Source: Polyporus tsugae
Lineage: Eukaryota > Basidiomycota > Agaricomycetes > Polyporales > Polyporaceae
Direction: 5' to 3'
Assembly: GCA_024305745.1 (NCBI GenBank)
Contig: JAHRBS010000015.1
Span: 1 to 64,000, forward strand
Length of the DNA stretch: 64,000 nucleotides
Of the stretch, positions 23,957 to 35,046 are shown piece by piece. A model generated the notes under the pieces. The model saw only the letters and a list, made by a program, of their open reading frames with translations, had not been told where the DNA came from and made no database searches. Position numbers and translations under genes: made by a program. Every line of letters begins with the position of its first letter. Positions within the stretch are counted from its first letter, which is position 1.

Positions 23957-26461
23957 TCACCCCGACGTTGTCTCTGGAGCCTCACCAGACCCGTCAGCGT
24001 TCCCAGCTTGGAGAAGGTCATCCAACGTGTTTTGCAGAACTTTGGATGATGCGAGTTGAAGCGAAAAACAGATATGGTTGCAGGTGTGCGAAGAAACGAA
24101 ATCTTGAAGGCCCTTTGGTCCGTGATCCCCGATTCCAGACGTCCTGGTCTCAAAATCAGTTGTGAAGCGCAAGACTTTTATAGGTGACGTACCCCTCCAC
24201 GGTGTGCGTCATGGGATCAAATAAAGTCAGCGACAATCTCCCACCCGTGTTGGCATTGTTCGAACCTGCAGGCCCAAAGCGTGATTTCAGCCACAGAATG
24301 GGTACGGACGCAATGAACACACCTTGTATATCAGCGAAGATATAACAGCACGCTGTCTGTTCTGCTACGTAATGAGCATACGCAGTCACTGTCAACGACC
24401 GCAAGTCACTGCGGGTTGTCGAGCCTAGGGTCCCACTAAATTTGACGACCGTCGTTGTAAGCCGCGTTGGCTCAACCAAATAGACCCCCGACATCTCCTT
24501 GGTAGGTTCAGTATGAGCATGGTCCTCGTCATCATCATCTCCCTCACTGGCATGCTCAGTCGGAGGAGTGGAGCTGGGCCTGTACAACTTGATGAGGAAT
24601 GCTTCGGAAACGTCGAACTCTGAACGAAAACGTTAAAGACAGGTGTGGTGTGAGAGAGACATCTTACCCGCGATGTCTACTCCTTGATCACAAGCAAGGG
24701 CTTTGAACTGATCAGCGAAGTACACCATGCGCTTGAGCCGAATAAGGTCAGCGGTGAGTATGCTGACGGCTTTCGGGAGGGGAATGTCTTCCGATCTACC
24801 GCCGCCAATGTTGACCAGCTTCTTAGCAACGTAAGGCTTGTTTGCGATTCGGAGCTGCTCAATGATCTGGTTACAGAACATTGAATGAGCAACTCTATAA
24901 ATACGCACACCAAAAACATCCTTTGTAGTACCACGCTCGCCAGCGCTGAGGTCCAATGGTCTTGTTTCCAGAAAGCCTGATATTAACGGAGACTCTTCCA
25001 TGAGTGTCGGGCTGCCGGAACCATCAGATATCAGGCAAGTGGTCTTCCTGAATTGAATCTCCACGACGGAAATAGTTGAGGGCATCTGGGTAAGAAGATC
25101 GCCGTCTCCAACGAATAGCGATTGAAGTGTCTGACGCGATGACTGGGGGGGTGCAGTCTCTGCGCGAAAATTGTAACTGCGATAAGATACGCATGTAACG
25201 AAGGGAGCTGACCTCGGAAACGCTTGGGGCTTTGACTGGGCGTGTGCATGTCTGCAACGCGAGTTGCGGATGTCTTGCACTTAGTGCCAACCCTTCCGGT
25301 GCCAACAAGCTCAGGGTCTTCAGTGCGCGCTGTATACTGCAAGCTGGTCAGACGTCACTGAAAAGAGAACTACAAGACTTGTGCGACGAACTTGACCGAC
25401 GTTGATGTAAAGTTCCATGCTAAACGCGTACGTTTTTGAGTTTGACTTCCCCTTGCGCTGAGTTTGCTTTGGGAGTATAATGTACGTGTCGCGATATTCT
25501 GGACGGCTGTAGACTTGGTACCATTGCAAAACCGTCATAACGAGGTTGTCAGCGGGGAACACGTAGTTGTTCGGTGCCTGTAGACTCGTCTCCTCCCTAG
25601 AGGCTTGAGGTCTTAATGTGTTCGTCCAGTTCAGTCAGGAAATACGCACTCGAGCAATGGCGCGGAATAGAACTCTATCCACCGCCCATTCACTTCCTTA
25701 AGGATGCGAGACCGGAGCGCTAAAACGAACGTAAGGTGAGAAAGAACCTTACAGACAATTAGTGGAATGCGACGTACCAAGCATAGTATTCACTTCAGGG
25801 AAGAATATTACCCCAGTCCCGAGCATTTGATCAATGTGCTTCGGGGAATCGCTGCGGCGGCACTCATAGTAGACAGTGCAGTGGTTCACCTGAGTTCTCT
25901 GGGACGCGTTACTGAACCCCTGGGTAGCCCGAATCGTCTGCAGCTCGTCCAGTGAAACCGCAGTCCCAACGGCCCCAGGCCTGTCAGGTCTATCCCTATG
26001 GAGTTTAAGATCGAGGTTAGCACGGCGACGTTGGGCAGATTGCTCCCACTCGTGGTCCGACATGCCAGTCTCGTAGCTCTCTATGGCTGAGTTAGTAGGC
26101 CAGTCCCGTCTTACCATAAACTCCGCGGCACAACTCACCGGCTCGACGGCAGGTTCCGCACGGATCGGTCACCGTTGTACCACAGATACCACATTCGCTA
26201 CACTGTGTGTAGGTGGACTGGGGAAGACGGTTAGGACACTGAGAATACTATGGGGGGTGGATGTACCCGGATCTCGTTCGTATCCACGCTATTGATCGTC
26301 GGTTCTTGGAGCTTCATGCAGAGGAAGCAGAGTTTGCCACCGGGTTCCATTCGAGGGAAAACCATTTGACAACCATTGTTGACATTGTTAAGGCCACCAC
26401 AGGGGTCAACATTGCTTCGTTCTCGGTAATGAACGGGAGGCCGATGGTTGGCAAATGCCAT
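23957..26461 (-). CDS. alpha-type protein kinase with N-terminal Cys motifs
   Basis: Atypical Ser/Thr kinase of the MHCK/eEF2K class. Exons: 26461-26267, 26217-26139, 26086-25778, 25719-25650, 25596-25392, 25336-25213, 25176-24668, 24619-24323, 24265-24193, 24143-23957. N-terminal Cys residues (DPCGG...GCQMVFP, LCFLCMK, CSECGICGTT, DPCGTC) form the putative zinc region typical of basidiomycete members. The kinase core shows PYVAKKLVNIG (nucleotide-binding Lys), YIFADIQG, LTLFDPMTHT, GIGDHGPKGLQDFV and the zinc-linked HTCNHIC end. One join, 25336-25176, does not keep frame with the visible 36-nt GT-AG segment; it is either mis-spliced by me or a 1-nt lesion. An in-phase 42-nt GT-AG segment near 24880 may also be an intron. 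Substrate unknown. Confidence 0.82.
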
Positions 26462-27703
26462 GGCTTAGGGTAGCAGGAAGCGATTACAGCGTACGATGTG
26501 GCTGGGAGGACGGGGATACAATCGTGAGCCACGACGGCTACGGACACGGACGCTGTTCATATACTTACCGATGGTAAGTACGGATGTCTGCAGCATTGAT
26601 GAGTCAAGGTTTGCCAGGTCGCAGGGCTCGATGTGCGTTGAATGCCACGCAACAACGCTGGGGAGCATTTTGGGATCGAGCAGGGTCATCAATCTGGCGG
26701 AGTCTACGCGGAGGGTGGGAGACCTACGTTTCTGGACGACAAGGCTGGAATGTGGTGGTCGTGTAGTCTCCGTTGCCGACCATATACGGACAATGGATGG
26801 CAGTCGATCCATTTTAGTAGCAGCCGTGTGGCGACATGACGAATGGGTCATTTGATGACTTGGAGCCATAAGTAGTAGCTCCTTTGCGCTGAGGAAACAT
26901 CAACCGTTTTAGTGAATTACATATTGCAGCAAAACAGGACCCCGCATACGACGGTGGGAACATCAAAACCCATACTACGCACTACCTGAAGTTGAGCTCG
27001 AGCTCGAGCTCGATCACAGGGGGCATTGGCGAGAAAGGAGGCTCAGAGGAAGGACACAGTACGACCATCCTCGTCTACCGCCCTGGATGACTCTCAGGAT
27101 GCTAGCCGTGTTCAAAATGCGCGGAGGTTTGCAGTGTTCGTAGTAGAGGGTGCCAAGTTCACATGGACGCGCATCCGTTACATCAAAATTGGAACTGCGG
27201 CGATAGATCCAACAGCTCACCCAGAAGGCAAGCACATACACGAGACCATCCTCCTGCTTTCATGTCTCGGAGATTCCGTTGGTTAAGTTTCTCTGTCCTC
27301 TTGATATGACGCACCGCCAAAGTAAAGGGAAAGAAAGGTAAGAGCATGGCGAGGATTCGAACTACCTTCCACAAGCGCGGAAACCCGATCGGCTTATCTA
27401 AGTGATCGTGGAAGACTGCCGAGCCCGGCCCGGTCGGGGAGTTCGAGCTCGCATGCATGGAAGCTGAAGCTTGAAGCTTGAAGCCCGGCCAAGGGGACGA
27501 GGATATTAGGAAGAAGTGACATTCTCCTTTCTACACCACTCATACGCTGTATTCACTCTATGTTGACGACTCTGGTCCCGTACACATGAGCTCTGATTCT
27601 ATCTCGTTTGCCATGAAGCCAACTACACCGTTTCGTACACTGTATCCGACCGTTGTGCCCCAGCCTCCCGCGTCTCCCATTGGCATGTTGAGGATGCCCA
27701 AAT
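26462..27703. other. intergenic
   Basis: Upstream DNA of the alpha-kinase. (GAGCTC) is repeated in tandem near 26995-27012, and GAAGCTT units near 27468-27482. A hairpin-rich stretch at 27345-27420 was examined as a tRNA and rejected. Confidence 0.4.
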
Positions 27704-28525
27704 CTATATGTTTGATACCATCCCGTCGTCTGCGCCTCGTCCTTCATCTGTCAATTGAAGCGTGGTGAGTGCATCGGCTAGGTTGCTGATATCAGTTTGA
27801 CGATGGCGTGGGCGTGGACGCGGACGAGCGTAGGAAGTTCGGGAGTCATTGAGACTTTGTAAAGAAGGCACGAAACGATACGCCTCCTGGAAAAGGTCTG
27901 TTAGCATCTGATAGCCATCTGTTATTATCTCTTACCTTCACGTTATTGACAAATCGCAGAAACCTCCACCAAACATCACCCTCACGCCGAGCAGGTTGTG
28001 CCTCAATGGCGCTGACGACAGCGTATAACCACCCAAGCGTGCGCGTGAATCGGAGGGGATTTGTAGGTGTAGGCGACGTGCCAACCAGCCAGAGAGGAGC
28101 CGGTCCGACCTGGGAGTCCCAGGAATCCAATTGCGTCGTGTAGGTACCACCAGTAGGCAAGGGGGTCTCGACGTGCACAACTAATGCATAGGTTGGCGAC
28201 TTCATAAACGCGTGGTAACACGTTTCCTATATAAACGTGATGAGATGATAATTGAGATATATATAGAACCAACTAAGTCAACCTCGACGTGTATCTTCAG
28301 CAGGGCTGGAATATTGGCTCCCGGACCTAGAGCGTTACTGTCCAAGTCGTTTCTGTGGTCGGCTTGAAGGGACCAGACAAAGAATTCAGAGGGAGTCAGC
28401 TGGGTGTCTAAATACCCGCATGCGAGACTAGGAGGAGTATTGTGTCGGTGAGCAGAAGGGTGTTGGTAGAAAGGTGCTTCGAATCTTGCAGATCGAGAGC
28501 ATCGAAGACGAGGAACTTTGGTCAT
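27704..28525 (-). CDS. hypothetical protein
   Basis: Exon 1 (28525-28283) reads MTKVPRLRCSRSARFEAPF and ends KIHVE; a 56-nt intron (28282-28227) joins in phase to exon 2 (28226-27936), ETCYHAFMKSPTYALVVHVE ... PLWLVGTSPTPTNPLRF ... LGWLYAVVSAIEAQP ... DVWWRFLRFVNNVK. The last part, LTDLFQEAYRFVPSLQSLN, is reached only if a 28-nt GT-AG segment (27935-27908) is removed, which is shorter than normal introns; without it the reading ends soon after. About 245 aa. No domain recognised. Ends in a short Arg/Pro-rich then acidic tail. Confidence 0.55.
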
Positions 28526-30130
28526 TCTGGACTGGGAGACATTGCAGGCAGAACGGTGGTGGTAATATAAGCCACATAGAAGCGTGAACAGACACAATAG
28601 ATGGACAGAGCCTATGACCCTACATTTGTTCGAAACAAGGCAGGCGCCGAGTGCGCAAGTACGCACCAGAAAAGGAGCGCTGTCACCGGGGATGCCGCTG
28701 ATGGGGCTCTTCCGCCACAGTCGCGCTGGAGGCAGACGGAAAGGAATCCCTCACAATGATTCCAAATGAGGAGGTAGAGTCATTTTCGCCTACTTCTCAA
28801 AAACGGAAATGGAAAGGTGAAACACTGAGAGAGATATGTGTATGCTCCACCGCCCATAGCGGCAGTGGTCCCATTTCGACCCGCACAGACGGATTTGGGA
28901 GTGCAGGAAATTGGAGGCCAACTGGACTATCAAAATCGAGTTGGGCTATTGAACGGCGAGTATCGCACGGGTTCCGAAATGCTTTGGTTTCCCCAGTGTT
29001 CCACCCGATTGGGGGATGGTCTAGACCAGCTAGATGGTCGGAGAAGAATCGTCAGCGCTGTTCCGAGTCGGACGCAATGCGGTGGTCAACAGATCTAGAC
29101 AAGGCGCTTGCATTTCCACCCCAGTACAACGTGCTTGCATTTCCACCCCAGTACAACAGTCTGACGTGCCCGCGTGTCCACAGCATCACGGATGAAGCAA
29201 TTGAAGCCGCCTGGCTCAATCGTATTTCCAATTCACTTGCCATCCCGACGGTGCCTGATATGTGACGCGCCCAGAACGCACCACTTTTGCAACATCTTCA
29301 AGGACCTGTGTGGACTTAAACTCGTCCAATGACCACCTGTACACCTGTCTCAATCGAGTATGAGGGAACGGGGCGGTGTGAGAACGGGGCGTTGCTCGGC
29401 ATTGATGTCAATGTGAATTGCCGGCTGCTTGGATCCTTCTATTCGGAGCGAAGGGACTTCTGGAGGCTGAATGTGGAAACAAACTTGTGTGCAGACTGTG
29501 TGTCAAACTTACCAAGTAATATCTCCCGCCTCTACGTCGTTGGGATAGGCAGACACGCAGTGGGGAAGAAACAGCGTGTTAAGGGGACCGCAGTGGGTGG
29601 GGAACGAAACCGCGGTGGGGGCCCAGGATAGCACGGCCATCCAGAAGACACTGTGCAGTGATTATTACTCCCACGTTGACTCGGCAGTTGCCGGAACAAC
29701 CCAGTTTATGGGGGGTCCCCTTGTTGACGTTGCATGCACTCCTACCACCCTTCTTCCACCTCCAGTTCCTTCTCACGTGTATCCACGACTCTCAGCAGTT
29801 TTTGGATATAATCAACATCGTTTCTGTGTCCCTCGTGTCCATTCCCCCTTCAGCCCACATCCGACGTTGCGGTTAGGTGGGGTGTGTAGCCTATCTGGTC
29901 CCCCGCAAGCCTCGTACATTACCGGTTCCATGCAAAGGTATGGTGCCATTCTAGCTTGTCCTCAACCTTATACTCAACGTTTTGCTTCACAACTGTGTAG
30001 ACTGAGAATGCGACTAAGCAAGTGGCTCTGTTCTGCGCGTGGCAAGCCCAGCTCTTGCGACTTGTCCCCAACTGAGGCGGCTCGTGAATTGGGGGAACCA
30101 CCTTGTAAGCGGGTATAAACCTCCGAAAGC
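28526..30130 (+). other. unresolved coding traces, 27-bp tandem duplication
   Basis: Open frames on the plus strand (28756-29265, 29576-30118) look partly protein-like. 29107-29158 contains a 27-bp unit twice, coding LAFPPQYNV and LAFPPQYNS. A frame at 30005-30110 (MRLSKWLCSARGKPSSC, ending before a GTAAGC donor) recalls the helical EFLRWKHTW segment of the gene at 35047, hinting at a third, damaged family member. No full model. Confidence 0.3.
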
Positions 30131-30946
30131 ATGTTGAGGGACGCTGACTTCGCAGTCACAGCGACGATACAGGCGAAGATCGGTGATCAGGATGGATCGC
30201 TATCGCTCCCCGTCGTCTCTGACCACCAGGGGCCAATTCCTCATCAGAACGGAATCACAAATTCATCCTGTCGGGTGGCAACCGGTCCCTTGGGAGTGTC
30301 GTCTGGGAGGGAGGGTGGGCATCGTCAGTCATCAAAGCTTTCTGCGCCCAACGTTCCCGAGGCGCAGATGCCGCAGGACCTCGAAGTCATGCACCGAGCC
30401 ATTTCCCACACCGCCGCACCACCCTGCTGTCTTTCTCATGACCATCCGCGGCCGTCGAATTGGGCCGTACCCCACGGTTGTCCGATTCACCAACGGCCGC
30501 ATGGCTTCATTGAGCGCTGCACCTGTGTCGGACCATCGCCTCCCATTCCTCAGACCCCCCGTGATTTTGATACACCGATGTCTCTGTCCATACATCACGC
30601 TGCGCGTGCTGGCTCCGTGGAGAGCCTCTCATCGGGGTCAGTTTCGTCGTTCGACCCTTCGTCAGAATTGGTGCCGTACGAGGACCTCGTGTCGGAGCGA
30701 GATCGATTGAGGGCTTTTGGGGCCATCGCCCAGAGCATTGCGCTAGGCTCTTCGTTCCTGATGCCTACGAGCATCGACCCGATGCTCTCACCTCTGGCAC
30801 CAGGTTACCAATCACCAATCCACGGCGAACTAGTGTCCCAGGACATCAACGACCTGCAGAGGTTCCTTTCCGCCGACTTGGACCTTCCCTCTCTCTCCAA
30901 AGCATGGAGACGTGGATTGCAGGCCCCCATCGAGTCCTTGGTGTGA
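30131..30946 (+). CDS. hypothetical protein or terminal exon
   Basis: An open frame of 271 codons. The first half is Pro/His/Ser-rich (HDHPRPSNWAVPHGCPIHQR); the second half is acidic and helical (SELVPYEDLVSERDRLRAF, GAIAQSIALGSSFLM, DINDLQRFLSADLDLPSL). The layout of a disordered linker followed by a helical end is like the C-terminal exons at 20990 and 35752, but sequence similarity is not clear. It may be the last exon of a gene starting upstream. Function unknown. Confidence 0.45.
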   Translation: MLRDADFAVTATIQAKIGDQDGSLSLPVVSDHQGPIPHQNGITNSSCRVATGPLGVSSGREGGHRQSSKLSAPNVPEAQMPQDLEVMHRAISHTAAPPCCLSHDHPRPSNWAVPHGCPIHQRPHGFIERCTCVGPSPPIPQTPRDFDTPMSLSIHHAARAGSVESLSSGSVSSFDPSSELVPYEDLVSERDRLRAFGAIAQSIALGSSFLMPTSIDPMLSPLAPGYQSPIHGELVSQDINDLQRFLSADLDLPSLSKAWRRGLQAPIESLV

Positions 30947-31358
30947 ACCGAGAAGGTGGGCTTCTTGTCGCTGTAGCAGTCCCATCCCTGCGGTGAGTGC
31001 ATCATCTATCTTTGTTGTCTCGCCGTAGCTGACAGAGAGCGACCTTGGATTCTTAATAGGCATCATTTTTCTGTACTTATCTAGCATCATCGGGCATTCC
31101 CTTCGTCTTCGTTATCCCGCGTCCATCATCCTTCGAGTTACGTCGTATATCCTATGCCACACCCATTTTGCTACCACTATGCATTGCGGCAATGTGTGCT
31201 CTCGTGCCCTTCCTCAGATTCTTCATCACTGTGTACTCGCTACGTTCTAAGGATATATGCTGAAGCCATGATCATTGCATCCATTGTGGGATGGTACATC
31301 GCCACGATTACCGTGTCTACCTTCGTACCACACGGTGTTATCAAGTGTTCGAGTTCAA
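30947..31358. other. intergenic between convergent genes
   Basis: Pyrimidine-rich flank with no recognised element. CGTAGCTGACAGAG near 31027 resembles CTGTAGCTGACTCC near 22041, in the 3' flank of gene A. Confidence 0.35.
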
Positions 31359-32759
31359 TTAACGACGGGATTGCAAAACATCAAGTACAGCAAGGAATAC
31401 CGTCCAAGCAGTCACAAGGGTGATATGAGGACACCCGAGATCAGCGTAAGCTCCGTCCGCCTCCGCTTGGAACTCGGGAGTCACGAATTCGTACGCTAGT
31501 CGGCGTGCCTCTTCGCCCCCTATTTCGGCGCGAAGCTGGTGGATCATATCGCGACGCACGTTTACCCGACAATCTCTGGCGGTAGGTCGCATATGCGTCG
31601 GACAAGTCCAGATGTGAATCGGAGATGTCCCAGATGGAAGATCTTTCTCCTTCTGGCGGTGGACCATATGGTTATTCCAATACTGGCGATATTCGTCGAG
31701 CCGCTCCTGAAGTAAAGGGGGCCATAACCAGTTGAATACATCCCTGACAGCGATGTACGTAGATCAGACTGAAGTCACGACGATGAGCGGATAGGCACGC
31801 ACACATGAAGTGGATCATTCGAATTGAATATAGCTGCGCCACCTAGGATCACGTCGCGAACGTTGTGGCCTTTGCCTTCCCGTAGCCACAGCCAAAATCC
31901 CTCAATTGGTGTGTTATGCTTGCTTTGCATCTGAACCCATGGCGTGAACTCGTCTTCGGGTATCTTGGGTGCTGCATCTCGCCTCCAGTTGTGGAAAAGT
32001 GTTAGTGAATGTGAGTAGTGGGTTACACGATGACCACGCAGCGTACCTAAGCCGCTTCTGAAATTCGATCATTTGTCCGGTTTCTGAACCTTTGTCGCTG
32101 ACCATGGTCATTGGAATTGCTTCCCCCGAGAACCGTAATTAGTCAACCGTGTAAATGACTAAGCAGCCACATACCTCCATGGTCCTCGACGAAGTCGAGG
32201 TAAAGGTGTGCACATGTGGATGCAAGGCGAACATTGGGGAGTACGACTAGCATGAATACCAATCCACCCCACAGGTCCCGGTACCCGTAAATGGGAAGTG
32301 TTACGGTGCCCAGGCGGAGGGCCTGTGAAGATAGCTTCTCATGACCATCAACGTGGACCTGGTGCATGGGACCGATACAATCTAACGGAACACGAGGAAT
32401 GGCGTCGCGGACCCTCCCTGGGAAACAGAAGTCAAATTTGTGGTCGAAATGGTCATGCAATGTAGCTCTAAGTTCATCCCTAGCCCACTGTGAGACGGTT
32501 GGATGGTGGCGAATGACAGGAAGACGTACCGAGATATCGAAATGCCCTTGTTCGCCAAACGTTGTCGCACTTGTGCGACACCCCAATGACCCTGAACGTC
32601 GCTTTGCTTGAGATCCAAGACGGCTTGCAGGCGTTCTGACGCACACCCCTGTCTGATTTTGTTTCATACAGTTGGTACACCAAGTCGTGCGCGCAGCTTG
32701 TACATAGACATGCGACTGAATCGCCTCTTCTGTTGGGCCATAATCATGGATGCATGCAT
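31359..32759 (-). pseudogene. integrase-core (D-D-E) transposon gene, one nonsense codon
   Basis: Belongs to the fungal integrase-core family (rve-like fold). Exons 32759-32530, 32479-32175, 32119-32047, 31982-31803 and 31743-31359 join in phase (introns 50-64 nt), 391 codons. The catalytic acids are all present: D in QVHVDGHEK, D in MVSDKGSETG, E in NTPIEGFWLWLRE. Other family blocks: WGVAQVRQRLANKGI, RDAIPRVPLDCIGP, DVFNWLWPPLL, QYWNNH, SGTSPIHI, MRPTARDC, LGCPHITL. A single TGA at 32664-32666 (codon 32) interrupts GVPTV-stop-NKIRQG, where CGA (Arg) is expected. Everything after it is intact, so the lesion is recent or the codon is tolerated. No terminal repeats were found around it. Confidence 0.8.
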
Positions 32760-33848
32760 TCAGATCGGGACGAACCTCATTGGACAACCTAGAGACCGGA
32801 GCCTAGCTAGCTGTTCATCAACGGATAACCCCGCCCCGTCTTTCTCGCGGTTGAACTGCTGGAATAGTCGGGTCAATGCGACATCGTCGAGAGCCAGGGC
32901 TGTTTGGAAACATCATCAGTCTTTTTCTTACAGAGCCCTCGTCAGGAATAAAGCACTTGCCAAGCTTGCCACCATGTTGGTTTTGACCCTCAGTATTGAC
33001 CATTGTGTCGATACCTAAAGGCCAAAGATAGGCGGAAGGATGAGCGACCACGAGCTCGATGACTCGGGATCCACTGCCCTCGTCAGCTATCTTACCTGTC
33101 ACGTCAGGAATAGGGCTTCAAGTGCGTTAAGCTGTACAGCCTCCATTGTAGGTTTAGCGAGCGGGGTCAACGGGGACAGTTACAGTTTTGTCAAGGCTGG
33201 TGCGGAGCGATCATTGCGAATTGAGGGTCGTCAACGAATGCGCACTTGATTTGGATACCTGCCTACATCTTCATCCTTAGCGTCGTCACTCTACGGTAAG
33301 GCGCATCAAAAACCATGCGGTCCCGAACCAGGATGCATACCACCGAATGAATGAATCTCGTTGCCGATGACAAGATCCGCAGGATGATCACCAAGACTAC
33401 TAGTCGGCGTTCGCACTGAGCGCCATCCGTTGAAACATCATCCATAGGCCCTTGGTTGACCCACGCCGAACGGCCTCTCAACTTCATACGACGACCGTAT
33501 CTCCACGGGTCAACTTGAGCATGTCATCGAACATCATGTGTCAACGCAACATCATTCTCGTGACCTAAATTAGTCGACGTGCTGGGATGAATAAGCGGCG
33601 AACGATTGAAATCCTGGGAAGTCACTTCAAACGAACCCGCTGGCTTTGTGTCCATATTGCAGAGCATCCCGATCGGGATGCATTGATGGGTGGCCTGGAG
33701 ATCAGCGCCTCGTGTTTGCGGGGCATCGACCCTCCATAGGCGCAGCTAGACACACTCTATGAGAGCTTGCAAAGGACAGAACAGGGTTACTCACGGCCTA
33801 TTCGCAGAGAGAGGTAATCGCACCCGTCAGATGAACCTGTTTACCAGG
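32760..33848. other. no identifiable gene
   Basis: Short frames only. Some sequence before 32787 could include an earlier exon of the integrase gene, but a stop in frame precedes the ATG cluster at 32759. Confidence 0.35.
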
Positions 33849-34090
33849 TGCTTCTCGAAGCCTTCCCAAAACTGTCTCAACTTGCCTGACATCGGGTCAG
33901 TGTCACAAACGCTCGGATGGACTGGGTGCTCTTACCTCACCGCTCACGACGGGCGGGCGGAAGTTGTGCTTCTCAAAGCCTTCCCAAAACCGTCTTGACT
34001 TGCCTAACATCGGGTCACAGAGTCACAAACGCTTGAATGAACTGGGTGCTCTTACCTAGCTGTGCTTCTGAGACTTCCCAAAATCGCTAT
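33849..34090 (-). repeat. tandem repeat made of exon-like and intron-like parts
   Basis: Two full units and one partial one begin at 33849, 33966 and 34062 (spacing 117 and 96 bp). On the minus strand each unit has TTTTGGGAAGGCTT.GAGAAGCAC, then GTAAGAGCACCCAG (a donor), AGCGTTTGTGAC, TGACCCGATGT and AG (an acceptor), then GCAAGT. The exon-like part reads FWEGFEKH. It looks like a duplicated exon plus intron of an unidentified minus-strand gene. Confidence 0.6.
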
Positions 34091-35046
34091 CTCGGGTTGT
34101 CCGGATGCTATGAACGTGTTGAAAATGAGGCCCAATACACAACTTAGTAGTGCTGATAGGCACGCAGATGAGAGACACGCACCGTTATTGGAGTTGGTTC
34201 AAATCAGCAAGAGTACACTTTCCTGGGCGGCTGCTGAGCTTCCCTGATTCCTGGTAAGTGCGACAGGAGCCCCCAGGCGCTCAGGCAGAGCAGCCTGAGA
34301 GCCTGAGGCTCTTGAGACTGCCTTTCCAGGCACTCAGGGTCGTTCAGAAGCGTCGCAGGAGATGCTATTCTTGCTGATCGGCAGCCGGCCGGGCTTGATT
34401 TAGGTCGCGGTGTGCTCACCACGGCGCAGTGCCCATCTTCTGAGGGTCGTAGCACTGTGACATTCGATGTAGGGACCAATCTCACCAATCCACTTGGCTG
34501 CTCGCTTGTTCAAAATCTCGGCTCGTCTCGGCTAGGGGCGAGTCTCAGCACCGGCGAAGGAGCCGGTCATGGTAGTAAGCGGTAGAGGCGACGCATACAG
34601 CTTCCTAAACCTTGGAATCCGCGGGGGACACGAAGATTGTTTGAGACAGAGCACGCTGCAGAAGATGGGTTGAGTATTTGCCGAACACATGGTGGTCTGC
34701 GGTGCGGAGGCGAGCTTCGCCTCGAGGCTCGAGGCGAGCTCACATGCACGAGTCTGACTCATTTGCCATGTGGAGTGTGTCGGAATTTGCCGACGTGGAA
34801 CCTCATGGAACGCACATCTCCCAAGATAGGCGACCACTGCAGACAACCTTTGCGCCGCACCGCGGCCAACCATTCGGACTAGTACTCTCCCACTGATAAG
34901 CCTCAGCAGCCTCACAGGTTGCTCGAAATCGAGATGCCTTACGTCTGACTCGCAAGTCGCAGCCGCCCGCGACAGCGACGTAAAAGAGCAGATGTCGGAG
35001 AGTTGGAGCACCACTCGTTCCCGAGCTTCAACCCCTCTCTGACAAC
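34091..35046. other. upstream region of family member B; small palindromes
   Basis: 34704-34742 is a cluster of GAGGCGAGC / CGCCTC / GAGGCTCGAGGCGAGC inverted repeats. 34880-34945 (CTCTCCCACTGA, GCTCGAAATCGAGATG) resembles the region upstream of 20107. No gene called. Confidence 0.5.

Noticed and set aside
27345..27420. tRNA-like stretch with TTCGAATCC on the minus strand
   Set aside because: The T-loop word is present but the T stem does not pair, and no consistent acceptor or anticodon arm could be drawn.
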